DNA of 64,000 nucleotides from Winogradskyella sp. GTDB taxonomy: Bacteria > Bacteroidota > Bacteroidia > Flavobacteriales > Flavobacteriaceae. This document shows positions 26,996 to 35,540 of this stretch, piece by piece (within the stretch, counting starts at the first letter, position 1; each line of letters opens with the position of its first letter). Location of the stretch: NCBI GenBank assembly GCA_013002225.1, contig JABDKL010000083.1:1-64000 (forward strand). The letters run 5' to 3'. The notes beneath the pieces are model-generated. The model did not search any database. It was not told the DNA's origin and saw only the letters and a program-made list of their open reading frames with translations. A program made the position numbers and the translations under genes.

Positions 26996-29140
26996 ATGAT
27001 TTCTAAATCAATTAAAGCTACCATACTTGGTAGTTTAATCTTATTTGCTAGCTGCAAAGAAGAGTCTAAAACAGATAAAATTTTAATGACTGATAATGTA
27101 TTGCTGCAAGAGTGGAAAGGACCTTATGAAGGTGTGCCGGCTTTTGACAAAATGAATGTTGCTGATGTAAAGGAAGCCGTAGAAAAAGGCATGAAACGCA
27201 ATTTAGAAGAAATTGAAGAAATTGCTAACAATGAAGAAGGCCCAACTTTTGAAAATACCATTATCGCTATGGAAAGTGCAGGTAAAGAACTAAACAGAGT
27301 TTTTACTTATTATGGTATAATGTCTAGTAATGTGTCCTCACCAGAATTTAGAGAAATTCAGGCAGAACTAGCGCCTAAACTTTCTGAGTTTAATTCTAAA
27401 ATAACACAAAACGAAAAATTGTTTCAACGCGTCAAAACAGTTTACGACAATTCACAAGTAGAACCATTAGAACCACAGGCACAACGTGTCGTAGATTTGA
27501 TTTATAAAGGATTCGAAATGAATGGGGCCAATTTAGATGCTGAAAAGAAGAAGCGTTATGCAGAAATAAACAAGGAACTCTCTACATTATACACCAAATT
27601 TTCTAACAACGTCCTGCATGATGAAGAAAATTACATTACCTATCTAACTAAGGACCAACTTGGCGGACTCTCTGATGGTTTCATTAAATCTGCTTCTAAA
27701 ATTGCTTCAGATAACGATAAAGAAGGTATGTACGCTATTACGAACACACGTTCATCAATGGATCCGTTTTTAACATATTCTACAGAACGAGAATTACGCA
27801 AACAGGTTTGGGAAAACTATTACTCGCGTGGAGATAATGGCGATGAATATGACAATAACCAACTAATTGCCGAAATTTTAAAACTTCGAAAAGAACGTGT
27901 CGGTTTAATGGGTTACGATAATTATGCCCAATGGCGATTACAAGACCGTATGGCTAAAAATCCAGAAAATGCTATGGATTTAATGTTAAAGGTATGGCCA
28001 GCAGCTACAGCAAGAGTGAAAGAGGAAGTCGCGGATATGCAAGAAGTAGCTAATGAATTAGGCGATGACATTTCTATAGAGCCATGGGATTACAGATACT
28101 ACGCTGAGAAAGTAAGACAAAAAAAATATGATTTAGATAGTGACGAAGTAAAACAATATTTGCAACTCGATAAATTAACAGATGCTATGTTCTTTACCGC
28201 TGGTGAGTTGTTTAATTATAATTTCACACCAGTCGAAGAAGGAACAGTCCCTGTTTTTCATGAAGATGTTAAGGTCTGGGAAGTAACAGATAAAGATTCT
28301 GGTAAACACATTGGCCTTTGGTATTTAGACCCTTTTGCAAGACAAGGGAAACGTTCTGGAGCTTGGGCTACAACCTACAGAAGTTACACCTCCTTTGAAG
28401 GAGAAAAGAACGTATTGGCCTCAAACAATTCCAATTTTGTAAAACCAGCACCTGGCGAAGCTGTTTTAGTTTCGTGGGATGATGCCACAACATTTTTCCA
28501 TGAGTTCGGGCACGCCCTTCACTTCTTCTCTTCTAATGTAAAATACCCAACATTAAATGGTGGCGTACGAGATTATACAGAGTTTCAATCGCAATTATTA
28601 GAACGTTGGTTATTTACAGATAAAGTGATAAATCAATTTTTAGTTCATCACGAAACAGGTGAACCAATTCCTGCTGAGCTTGTCGAAAAAATAAAGAAAG
28701 CATCTACATTTAATCAAGGATTTGGAACTACTGAGTATTTGGCTTCGGCATTAATTGATATGAAGCTACATCTGGCAGATCCAACAGATATTGATATCGA
28801 TAAGTTTGAACGTGAAACACTGGATGAACTTGGGATGCCTAAGGAATTACCAATGCGCCATAGAACGCCACACTTTGGACATGTATTTTCTGGTGAAGGC
28901 TACGCTACTGCTTATTATGGATACATGTGGGCAGATGTTCTTACAAGTGATGCATCTGAAGCTTTTAGAGAAGCTCCAGACGGTTTTTATGATAAAGAGG
29001 TTGCAGCTAAATTGGTTAAATATTTATTTGCACCTCGAAACGCTATGGATCCGGCAGAAGCTTTTAGAAAATTTAGAGGTAGAGATGCAAGTATTGAAGC
29101 CTTAATGCGCGATAGAGGTTTTCCAGTATCTCAGAGCTAA
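26996..29140 (+). CDS. dcp: M3-family metallopeptidase (peptidyl-dipeptidase Dcp-like) lipoprotein
   Basis: The 714-residue product has a signal peptide with lipobox LFASC. The M3 zinc motif HEFGH is at residues 502-506 (FFHEFGHALHFF), with the third ligand Glu about 25 residues on (DYTEFQSQLLERW). HVFSGEGYATAYYGYMW is the usual substrate-binding loop. Family members remove C-terminal dipeptides. The lipobox indicates envelope attachment, so it would act on peptides in the periplasm. It is 60 bases after the cyclophilin gene. Confidence 0.93.
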   Translation: MISKSIKATILGSLILFASCKEESKTDKILMTDNVLLQEWKGPYEGVPAFDKMNVADVKEAVEKGMKRNLEEIEEIANNEEGPTFENTIIAMESAGKELNRVFTYYGIMSSNVSSPEFREIQAELAPKLSEFNSKITQNEKLFQRVKTVYDNSQVEPLEPQAQRVVDLIYKGFEMNGANLDAEKKKRYAEINKELSTLYTKFSNNVLHDEENYITYLTKDQLGGLSDGFIKSASKIASDNDKEGMYAITNTRSSMDPFLTYSTERELRKQVWENYYSRGDNGDEYDNNQLIAEILKLRKERVGLMGYDNYAQWRLQDRMAKNPENAMDLMLKVWPAATARVKEEVADMQEVANELGDDISIEPWDYRYYAEKVRQKKYDLDSDEVKQYLQLDKLTDAMFFTAGELFNYNFTPVEEGTVPVFHEDVKVWEVTDKDSGKHIGLWYLDPFARQGKRSGAWATTYRSYTSFEGEKNVLASNNSNFVKPAPGEAVLVSWDDATTFFHEFGHALHFFSSNVKYPTLNGGVRDYTEFQSQLLERWLFTDKVINQFLVHHETGEPIPAELVEKIKKASTFNQGFGTTEYLASALIDMKLHLADPTDIDIDKFERETLDELGMPKELPMRHRTPHFGHVFSGEGYATAYYGYMWADVLTSDASEAFREAPDGFYDKEVAAKLVKYLFAPRNAMDPAEAFRKFRGRDASIEALMRDRGFPVSQS

Positions 29141-29254
29141 TAAAAGGCAAAGTTTTATCTATTCTCAATTGGATACAGGCAATATATTACTTAATTAATT
29201 AAAAGTTTCGCAATCAGAAATAAACGCAGTGAATCCTTAGAGTAATTAGACGAA

Positions 29255-29824
29255 ATGGATATAAAAGAAAAAACTCCAACAACGGAAATTAAAAAAGTAA
29301 AGGACAGCAATAAACTTGACTCAAGAAGTCTGGATACATTGTACCGAACCTTATCCCGAAATCATTATTCCCTTTTAAGAATGGTGGACAATAAAGCCTC
29401 GATTATTTTAACCGTCAACTCCATCTTAATTACTTTTTTGTTTGGTGCAATGCACCTGGCCACAGGAATTGATAAACATAATATTGGAATTTTTATTTCC
29501 TCTATAATTTACTTCACTTTAATTTCAATGATATTTGCACTTATCGGAATGTTACCGCACAAATATTTAGGAAAAGGATATAAACAGAGTGGCTATAACG
29601 GAAGTTTATATGCAGGAAATTTTGCAAATAAATCTTTGTCAGAATTTCAAACCGAATTTGAACGAATTACGAAAAGTGGAAAAGCTGTTTTTGACGAAAT
29701 AACAACTGACATTTATTTCTTGGGACTTGCAATAAAACGAAAACAGACCATGATCAAAGGTGCTGTTATCTCTTTAATAATAGGTCTTATTTGGTCAATT
29801 ATTTATACCGTAATCCGAATGTGA
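29255..29824 (+). CDS. Stand-alone Pycsar-type membrane effector (DUF5706-like)
   Basis: The 189-residue product has a polar N-terminus, a helical segment with HYSLLRMVDNKASIILTVNS leading into a first membrane helix (about 48-70), a second at about 77-101, and a C-terminal helix at about 168-188. The D-N/T-K-A motif just before the first helix is the recognisable feature of Pycsar TM effectors, which form membrane proteins triggered by cyclic UMP or CMP made by a phage-sensing cyclase. I see no cyclase gene nearby, so if this is a defence effector its partner is elsewhere or lost. Family match is by memory of the motif. Confidence 0.65.
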   Translation: MDIKEKTPTTEIKKVKDSNKLDSRSLDTLYRTLSRNHYSLLRMVDNKASIILTVNSILITFLFGAMHLATGIDKHNIGIFISSIIYFTLISMIFALIGMLPHKYLGKGYKQSGYNGSLYAGNFANKSLSEFQTEFERITKSGKAVFDEITTDIYFLGLAIKRKQTMIKGAVISLIIGLIWSIIYTVIRM

Positions 29825-29977
29825 TTGAGCAACAATCGACACTCAAAAATGAATATTATGACTAGACCTGTTATGATTAACCTTGTAAATTAAATCATTT
29901 TCTATATCTATCGAAATTCCGCCTTTATTAGCGACATCTATTTGAGTTGCAATATGATAATTGAGCAGAAAGTTATA

Positions 29978-30928
29978 TCATTTTAGATATTGGATTACAA
30001 ATGCCATTACTACACTTATTATGAGTCCAATATTTACTTTACCAAAATCTTTGGCAATTATAATATAAGTATACTTAATTTTTGATTTATTTAAAAGATA
30101 TGTAATTCCTAATTCTCGACCAGCTAGAATGCCAACAAAAACCCAAGTAGTACTCATTGGAATCGAATTAAGATTACCAAAAACAAACAAAAAAACACCA
30201 TAAATTAAATCGATAATCGTTGCTGATCGAATATTATTAGTATTAGATTTTTGATTGACTATTTTTTGAATCCGCCCCCCTCTTTTCCTAAAAATATATG
30301 CCATAATTAGAAGTATACAGGACAATGACATTAAAAGTTGTTCTAGCGACAAACGTCTTGGAAGAAAAACAAAAATATTCGCAAAATCTTGGATAAGCCA
30401 TTGCGACCACAAAAAAGCAGTAGAAAACCATTGGGCAACAGACCAATAGTGTTTATTCTTTTTATTCTCTAAAGCTTCTAGAGAGAATTTTGATTCAATT
30501 TTTTTAGATATAATTACATAGACCACAAGCGCGAAAAGAAATGATATTGCATAACCGTAAACTGATTTTAAAATCATTTTTTCAATAATTAAGCTAGTTG
30601 AAAACACACTTAATATCATGAAGGTAGTACTTACTGGTATTCCCAAACGTGTAATAATTAAGAGTGCCAAAGGTGCTAAGAGGTACAACCAATTTAAATC
30701 TTTAGGATAAGGAATATTATCTAACCTTCCATAAGTAACATCACCATTATTAATACACCATCCATATATTAACGTTAGAGATAGAATACAAATCGCAAAA
30801 ATCCAAAGCCACCACCACTTCACTTTTAAATTAGAAGATATAAATGTACCAAGTGTTTGAATTACATCATTTGCAATTACAGAGTAAGCACAAATAATAA
30901 AACCTACGTAACCAATTAATAATTCCAT
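29978..30928 (-). CDS. PiT-like inorganic phosphate permease family protein
   Basis: The 316-residue membrane protein has about 8-10 hydrophobic segments. Two inverted signature repeats resemble PiT transporters: SVIANDVIQTLGTF near residue 18 (compare GANDVANAxGT) and IPMSTTWVFVGILAGRE near residue 260 (compare PxSTTHxxxGxxxG), with LGIPVSTTFMIL at about 95. It would move phosphate with Na or H, or a related oxyanion. No PhoU gene adjoins it. The in-frame sequence after its TGA stop remains open for 44 further codons. Confidence 0.65.
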   Translation of the reverse strand: MELLIGYVGFIICAYSVIANDVIQTLGTFISSNLKVKWWWLWIFAICILSLTLIYGWCINNGDVTYGRLDNIPYPKDLNWLYLLAPLALLIITRLGIPVSTTFMILSVFSTSLIIEKMILKSVYGYAISFLFALVVYVIISKKIESKFSLEALENKKNKHYWSVAQWFSTAFLWSQWLIQDFANIFVFLPRRLSLEQLLMSLSCILLIMAYIFRKRGGRIQKIVNQKSNTNNIRSATIIDLIYGVFLFVFGNLNSIPMSTTWVFVGILAGRELGITYLLNKSKIKYTYIIIAKDFGKVNIGLIISVVMAFVIQYLK

Positions 30929-31195
30929 AATGTGATTTAATTTTAGTTTAAAAGTAATGGTAAATTAATTATTGATCTGATAAAATATTGAATCAGCATG
31001 GCATTTTTTTCTAGTAACTAACAATCGTTGACGAGAATTACCTGCAATTCTTAAAATTAATGGTATGTAATTCTGTTTTAAATTTAGATCTGGACATTAA
31101 CCTCTCATAATCAGACTTTAAAAACGTTTTGTATCTTTATTATTAGCCACTATAAATAAAAGAAACTATCAATAGTATTATAAATCGTTAAGAAA

Positions 31196-32167
31196 ATGAA
31201 AAATCAAATTTATACGTTCTTTTTGCTGCTTGTATCTGCGACGTGTTGCTTACCTATTTTTTCTCAAAACTCTTTTGATGATTTTTTAAAAGGACAGCCA
31301 GTCATAGATATGCATCTACATATCACTAAAGGCTATGACGACAATGAGAATTACAGGCATTTAAATACTGATATTGATAAGGCTAAACTAGATTGGATCA
31401 TTCAAGATTATCGCAGCAATAATGTTGTCTTGGCTTTAGGTGGTGGCCCATTGAAATACGCTAAAGTATATGCCAAAACAGATGGTCTGTTTTGGTCAGG
31501 ACTTATTTTCCCCTGCATGATAACTGTAGAGCAAGACCAACCCTGTACTAAAGAATTTTATTCTGAAACGGAATTGCGAGAAATTTATAAATCCGGCAAT
31601 TTTAAAAGTCTAGGAGAGTCAATGTTTAATTACTACGGCATACCACCTACAGATACGCGATTAGAACCCTATTGGAAAATTGCCGAAGAGTTCAATCTAC
31701 CTGTAGGCATTCATGCAGATAGTGGACCACCTGTTGAGAATGTGAACAAAGGGGAAAAGCCTAATTACGACCCTGTATTTGCTAATCCAGAACTTCTTAT
31801 TCCAATTTTAAAGAAACATCCAAAACTAAAGCTTTACCTCATGCATTACGGTGGGGAATATTCAGAGCAATCCATTCAATTAATGAAGGCCTACCCACAA
31901 ATTTATTGTGAGATTTCGGCTGTAAGTATGTTTATGCCAAAAAAGGTGTGGGAACCAAATGTTAAAAAGCTCTATAGCGAAGGCTTAGGAAACAGATTAA
32001 TGTTTGCTTCCGATTATTTTGGCACGGTCCGAAAAAACATGGAAATTATATATAATCTCGATTGGCTTAGTGATCAACAAAAACGAGATATTTATTATAA
32101 TAATGCGGCCCAATTTCTGAACCTGTCCAAGTCCGAAATTGAAAGTCATCATGAAAAAGTGAACTAA
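31196..32167 (+). CDS. Secreted amidohydrolase-family metal-dependent hydrolase
   Basis: The 323-residue product has a signal peptide (about 1-23) and an amidohydrolase_2-type barrel. The metal motif DMHLHI has His40 and His42; other likely ligands are in GIHADSG, LMHYGG and FASDYFG. It would act in the periplasm on an unidentified lactone, amide or decarboxylation-type substrate. Membership in the superfamily is clear; the substrate is not. It stands alone with no terminator seen, and the VOC gene follows after 69 bases. Confidence 0.85.
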   Translation: MKNQIYTFFLLLVSATCCLPIFSQNSFDDFLKGQPVIDMHLHITKGYDDNENYRHLNTDIDKAKLDWIIQDYRSNNVVLALGGGPLKYAKVYAKTDGLFWSGLIFPCMITVEQDQPCTKEFYSETELREIYKSGNFKSLGESMFNYYGIPPTDTRLEPYWKIAEEFNLPVGIHADSGPPVENVNKGEKPNYDPVFANPELLIPILKKHPKLKLYLMHYGGEYSEQSIQLMKAYPQIYCEISAVSMFMPKKVWEPNVKKLYSEGLGNRLMFASDYFGTVRKNMEIIYNLDWLSDQQKRDIYYNNAAQFLNLSKSEIESHHEKVN

Positions 32168-32236
32168 ATCATTGTTCTACAATTTAAACAAATAATTAGC
32201 AAGTATAAGCCTTATTAATATTCTAAAACTATAATT

Positions 32237-32596
32237 ATGATAACGGCAATCCATCCCAAACTACCTATGCGGAGTAAAGAGGTAACACGATTATTCTATA
32301 TAGAAAAATTAGGTTATGAAGAACTTGGAGATGAGGATTACGAGGGTTACTTAATGTTTAAAAAAGATTTGATTGAAATTCATTTCTTTCTATTTAAAGA
32401 CTTAGTTCCTAAAGAAAATTATGGCATGGTCTATATTAGAGTAGATGCTATAGATCACCTATATCGTTCTTATCTAAACAATAATATTACTATTCATCCA
32501 AATGGCAAGTTAAAGATGCAACCATGGGGACAAAAAGAATTTTCGATACTGGATCCAGATAATAATTTATTAACTTTCGGACAGCATGTAGACTAA
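32237..32596 (+). CDS. VOC-superfamily (bleomycin-resistance/glyoxalase-like) protein
   Basis: The 119-residue product has the two beta-alpha-beta modules of the VOC fold: IHPKLPMRSKEVTRLFYIEK at the start with EIHFFLF, and the second module ending KEFSILDPDNNLLTFGQ. The His and Glu positions typical of metal binding are partly present (EIHFF, FSILDPD). The length and LDPDNN-L motif match bleomycin-resistance-type binding proteins. Ligand is unknown. It begins a run of three small same-strand genes with spacings of 38 and 18 bases. Confidence 0.82.
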   Translation: MITAIHPKLPMRSKEVTRLFYIEKLGYEELGDEDYEGYLMFKKDLIEIHFFLFKDLVPKENYGMVYIRVDAIDHLYRSYLNNNITIHPNGKLKMQPWGQKEFSILDPDNNLLTFGQHVD

Positions 32597-32634
32597 TTAT
32601 AGTACGATAATAATGTAAACTAGACCCAATAACT

Positions 32635-33078
32635 ATGGCAAAGAATAAAACAACAGAAACTGAAGTGAGCGTCTCCAAATTTATTAATACCTATGTTGAT
32701 AGCGATCAGAAAAAAGCTGACAGTTTTAAATTAATTGAATTAATGACAAAGTGGTCTGGTTTTGAACCAAAAATGTGGGGACCAACTATTATTGGATTTG
32801 GTAGCTATCAATATAAATATGCCAGTGGTCATGAAGGCGAAGCTCCGTTGTTGGGATTTTCACCACGCAAAGCACAATTCTCGCTTTATGTATACTCTAA
32901 AACCGCGAAAAGTGATCGCTTACTTAATGATTTAGGAACATATAAAATGGGTAAAGCTTGTATTTATTTTAAAAAACTTGAGGATATAAACCTTAACATT
33001 GTAGAGCAGCTAAGCCAAGACACAATAGCTTATCTAAACGAGCATCACGAATGTGCTTGCAGGCAAAAACAAAACTAA
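32635..33078 (+). CDS. DUF1801 domain protein
   Basis: The 147-residue cytosolic product matches DUF1801 proteins: VSVSKFINTYVDSDQKKADS at the start, then ELMTKWSGFEPKMWGPTIIG and a C-terminal helix. The tail has two nearby Cys (HHECACRQ). Function is unknown. It lies between two VOC genes and is probably cotranscribed with them. It is only distantly like the DUF1801 part of the protein at 8929. Confidence 0.85.
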   Translation: MAKNKTTETEVSVSKFINTYVDSDQKKADSFKLIELMTKWSGFEPKMWGPTIIGFGSYQYKYASGHEGEAPLLGFSPRKAQFSLYVYSKTAKSDRLLNDLGTYKMGKACIYFKKLEDINLNIVEQLSQDTIAYLNEHHECACRQKQN

Positions 33079-33096
33079 TTTCAATAACAAACCAAG

Positions 33097-33537
33097 ATGA
33101 CTACACTTAACACATACCTAAATTTCAATGGCAATTGCGAAGTCGCTTTTCTGTTTTATAAATCTGTTTACGGTGGTGAATTTGAAATGCTCCAGAGATT
33201 TAAAGATATGCCGGAGAATCCAGAATTTCCAATATCAGAAGCAGATAAGAATAGAGTTATGCATGTTACACTACCTATAAGTGAAAATTCTGTATTGATG
33301 GGTAGTGATACAGGTGGTGAATGGGCTACAAATCATAAGCCTGGTAACAACTTCTCAATTTCTATTAATACAGAAAGTAAGAATGAGGCAGATCGTTTGT
33401 TCAAAGAACTTTCCAATGGTGGTGAAATAATAATGCCGATGGAAAAAACATTTTGGGAGTCTTATTTTGGAATGTTTACCGATAAGTTTGGCATTAACTG
33501 GATGGTGAGCTATGACAGTCCTGATCGGAAAAAATAA
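33097..33537 (+). CDS. PhnB-like VOC-superfamily protein
   Basis: The 146-residue product matches the PhnB/3-demethylubiquinone-type VOC proteins: LNTYLNFNGNCEVAFLFYKS at the start, MHVTLPISENSVLMGSD in the middle, and TFWESYFGMFTDKFGINWMV at the end. It has no signal peptide. The ligand is unknown. It ends three bases before the convergent TRIC-family gene, so no terminator lies between them. Confidence 0.87.
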   Translation: MTTLNTYLNFNGNCEVAFLFYKSVYGGEFEMLQRFKDMPENPEFPISEADKNRVMHVTLPISENSVLMGSDTGGEWATNHKPGNNFSISINTESKNEADRLFKELSNGGEIIMPMEKTFWESYFGMFTDKFGINWMVSYDSPDRKK

Positions 33538-33539
33538 AA

Positions 33540-34145
33540 CTACTTTTTATACAAACTCGGCAAACTAATTTTATATCTAACAGCAAGGAGTCTAACGAGA
33601 ATTACTATAAAGCCTGCTATAACAAATACAAAATTAGTATCAGCTAAAAACTGAAGTAAAAGAAAATAGGTAAGACCGCCAAGAATACATGCTGTTGCAT
33701 AAATTTCTTTTCTAAATATAACGGGTATCTCATTACAAAGTATATCTCTAATAACGCCACCAAAACATGCAGTCATAGTTCCTAACGCAATACAAATCAC
33801 AGGGTGTAATCCTGCAATTAAACCTGTCTCTATACCAACAACCGTATACAAACCTATACCTATAGTATCGAATAAAAATAGCGATTTTCTTAAGTATGAA
33901 ATACGTTTTCTAAATATTACCGCAAACAATGCAGCACCAGTTATGACATAAACGTAGGTCATATTTCGCATCCACCCTACAGGTTCAACACCAATCATAA
34001 CATCTCGTAAGGTTCCACCACCAACGGCAGTTACAAATGCTATAATAAGCACGCCAAAGGGATCCATACGTTTATTCATTGCCACCAATGCCCCAGAAAT
34101 GGCAAAAGCAATGGTTCCTAATATGTCTACGATTTGAAAAAACAT
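33540..34145 (-). CDS. TRIC/UPF0126-family membrane channel
   Basis: The 201-residue product has about seven membrane helices in two UPF0126 repeats. Each repeat has a glycine-rich segment of the type AFVTAVGGGTLRDVMIG and MTACFGGVIRDILCN. Prokaryotic TRIC relatives form trimeric potassium or cation channels; some were annotated as glycine transporters. It is convergent with the PhnB-like gene with two bases between the stop codons. Confidence 0.9.
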   Translation of the reverse strand: MFFQIVDILGTIAFAISGALVAMNKRMDPFGVLIIAFVTAVGGGTLRDVMIGVEPVGWMRNMTYVYVITGAALFAVIFRKRISYLRKSLFLFDTIGIGLYTVVGIETGLIAGLHPVICIALGTMTACFGGVIRDILCNEIPVIFRKEIYATACILGGLTYFLLLQFLADTNFVFVIAGFIVILVRLLAVRYKISLPSLYKK

Positions 34146-34433
34146 TTTTTAATTTAATTTTTAAGATTTGTCATATCTACGAAGGTAGGAATCTATTTAA
34201 AGTTGAGGCACATTAAAATCCAAATTATATTGGGGATAAATGTGCCTATTCAATATGACCAAAATTTAGAACTTAGTGAAGACTTATATTACATTAATTT
34301 TGATTACTTGTATTATGCAAAGGAAATACAACTCATCCCATTAAAACCACAATTCGGTAACACATGTTATTTTAACCTTAAAATTCACCAGATATTTGAA
34401 TCATAAATCAACAACAATTTAAACCATTCTATT

Positions 34434-34898
34434 ATGACTTCAACAATTAACAGAACCGTCAAAAACAATAAAAAGGCAGTGATTAAAAAAGCAGTTTTGG
34501 TTGTCGCACTTATTTTTACTTCGTTATTTAGCTTTTCACAAAGCGTTGTTAAAACTATAACAGTGACAATTGATAACGTAAAAAATAACAATGGAAAAGT
34601 AATAGTATCATTACATACCGAAGATACGTTTATGAAAAATGCAGGTATAATGAATGCTGAATCAGAAATTAAAGACGGAAAAGTAGTTATTACTTTTAAT
34701 AATGTAGAACCAGGTGAATATGCAGTTATGGCGCTTCACGACGAAAATGGAAACCAAAGAATGGATTTTCAGGAAAATGGGATGCCATTAGAATCTTACG
34801 GCATATCCAACAATATCATGTCTTTTGGACCACCACAATACGATGATGCAAAGATTACTGTTTCTGATGAAAACCTAGATTTAAATATTCGCTTTTAA
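34434..34898 (+). CDS. Secreted DUF2141 protein
   Basis: The 154-residue product has an unusually long basic N-terminus (about 18 residues) before a signal-peptide core (AVLVVALIFTSLFSFSQ). The DUF2141 domain covers about 40-154: GKVIVSLHTEDTFMKN, VEPGEYAVMALHDENGNQRMD and GPPQYDDAKI. The domain is a beta-sandwich of unknown function in secreted bacterial proteins. A later ATG is not available before the hydrophobic core, so this start stands. It is followed by a bidirectional terminator. Confidence 0.85.
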   Translation: MTSTINRTVKNNKKAVIKKAVLVVALIFTSLFSFSQSVVKTITVTIDNVKNNNGKVIVSLHTEDTFMKNAGIMNAESEIKDGKVVITFNNVEPGEYAVMALHDENGNQRMDFQENGMPLESYGISNNIMSFGPPQYDDAKITVSDENLDLNIRF

Positions 34899-34925
34899 AA
34901 AAATATCATCAATCAAAATATTAAA

Positions 34926-34950
34926 AAGGACTGCTTTAGCAGTCCATTTT
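34926..34950. terminator. Bidirectional terminator between DUF2141 and dps genes
   Basis: A GGACTGC / GCAGTCC stem (34928-34934 with 34939-34945) with A/T runs on both sides serves the two convergent genes. Confidence 0.75.
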
Positions 34951-34952
34951 AT

Positions 34953-35432
34953 TTATACAGTTTCACCAAGCCAAGCTTTCATCATCCAAACTGTTTTTTC
35001 TTGCTCGGTAATAAAATCGCTCATCATAGAATTAGTTCCTTCATCACCAATCTCATCTGACCTGTCTAAAATTCCTCGTTCTATTTTTAATAACTCCGAA
35101 AGCGAGTTTACAATTAATTGCACCGCTTTTTCATCCTTCGAAATATTCTTGCCAACAGGTACTTTTGCCGCTTTGGTATAGTCCTCAAATGTATGTAAAG
35201 GCGTTGCTCCTAGAGTTAAAATACGTTCTGCAATTTCGTCTACTTTTAAATTGGCATCTGTATATAACTCTTCAAACTTTACATGCAAATCAAAAAACGC
35301 ACGACCTTTTATATTCCAGTGTATCCCTCTTAAATTTTGATAATATAATTGGAAATTAGCTAATAGTTGATTTAAGTCATTAGCTAATTCTTCAGTTTTT
35401 TTGGTGTCTAAACCAATACTATTTAGTGTCAT
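34953..35432 (-). CDS. dps: Dps ferritin-like DNA-protection protein
   Basis: Forms a dodecamer that oxidises and stores iron and protects DNA from peroxide. The 159-residue product has the Dps ferroxidase residues spread over two subunits: His38, His50, Glu54, Asp65 and Glu69 (GIHWNIKG, FFDLHVKFEELY, DEIAER). Its length is normal. It is divergent from oxyR with a 108-base shared region, which suggests control by OxyR. Confidence 0.96.
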   Translation of the reverse strand: MTLNSIGLDTKKTEELANDLNQLLANFQLYYQNLRGIHWNIKGRAFFDLHVKFEELYTDANLKVDEIAERILTLGATPLHTFEDYTKAAKVPVGKNISKDEKAVQLIVNSLSELLKIERGILDRSDEIGDEGTNSMMSDFITEQEKTVWMMKAWLGETV

Positions 35433-35475
35433 ATTCTTTCTTTTTTGTTATCCTAAATATACGACTCATTTAAGT

Positions 35476-35509
35476 CAAAATTAGCATAGTTTTTATGAAT
35501 AGTTTTTAT
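35476..35509. promoter_or_regulatory. Candidate dps -7 element and direct repeats between dps and oxyR
   Basis: Minus-strand TAATTTTG at 35483-35476 matches TAnnTTTG for dps, with no -33 TTG, as expected for an activated promoter. Next to it, ATAGTTTTTAT is repeated at 35486 and 35499 (13-base period), and a third ATAG is at 35516. ATAG half-sites recall OxyR sites, but the spacing differs from the E. coli pattern, so binding is inference. Confidence 0.35.
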
Positions 35510-35540
35510 ACTTTTATAGCCTAAATGAATATACATAAAT

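Noticed and set aside
29255..30928. A complete defence island or mobile element
   Set aside because: No integrase, transposase, direct repeats or attachment sites were seen at the edges; only the one effector-like gene suggests defence.
34203..34406. 67-aa plus-strand frame with TTG start
   Set aside because: No signal, no family resemblance, no promoter or coupling, and an AT-rich composition consistent with chance.
34385..34591. 68-aa minus-strand hydrophobic frame
   Set aside because: It lies antisense to the signal-peptide part of the DUF2141 gene, where complement of hydrophobic codons mimics a membrane protein.
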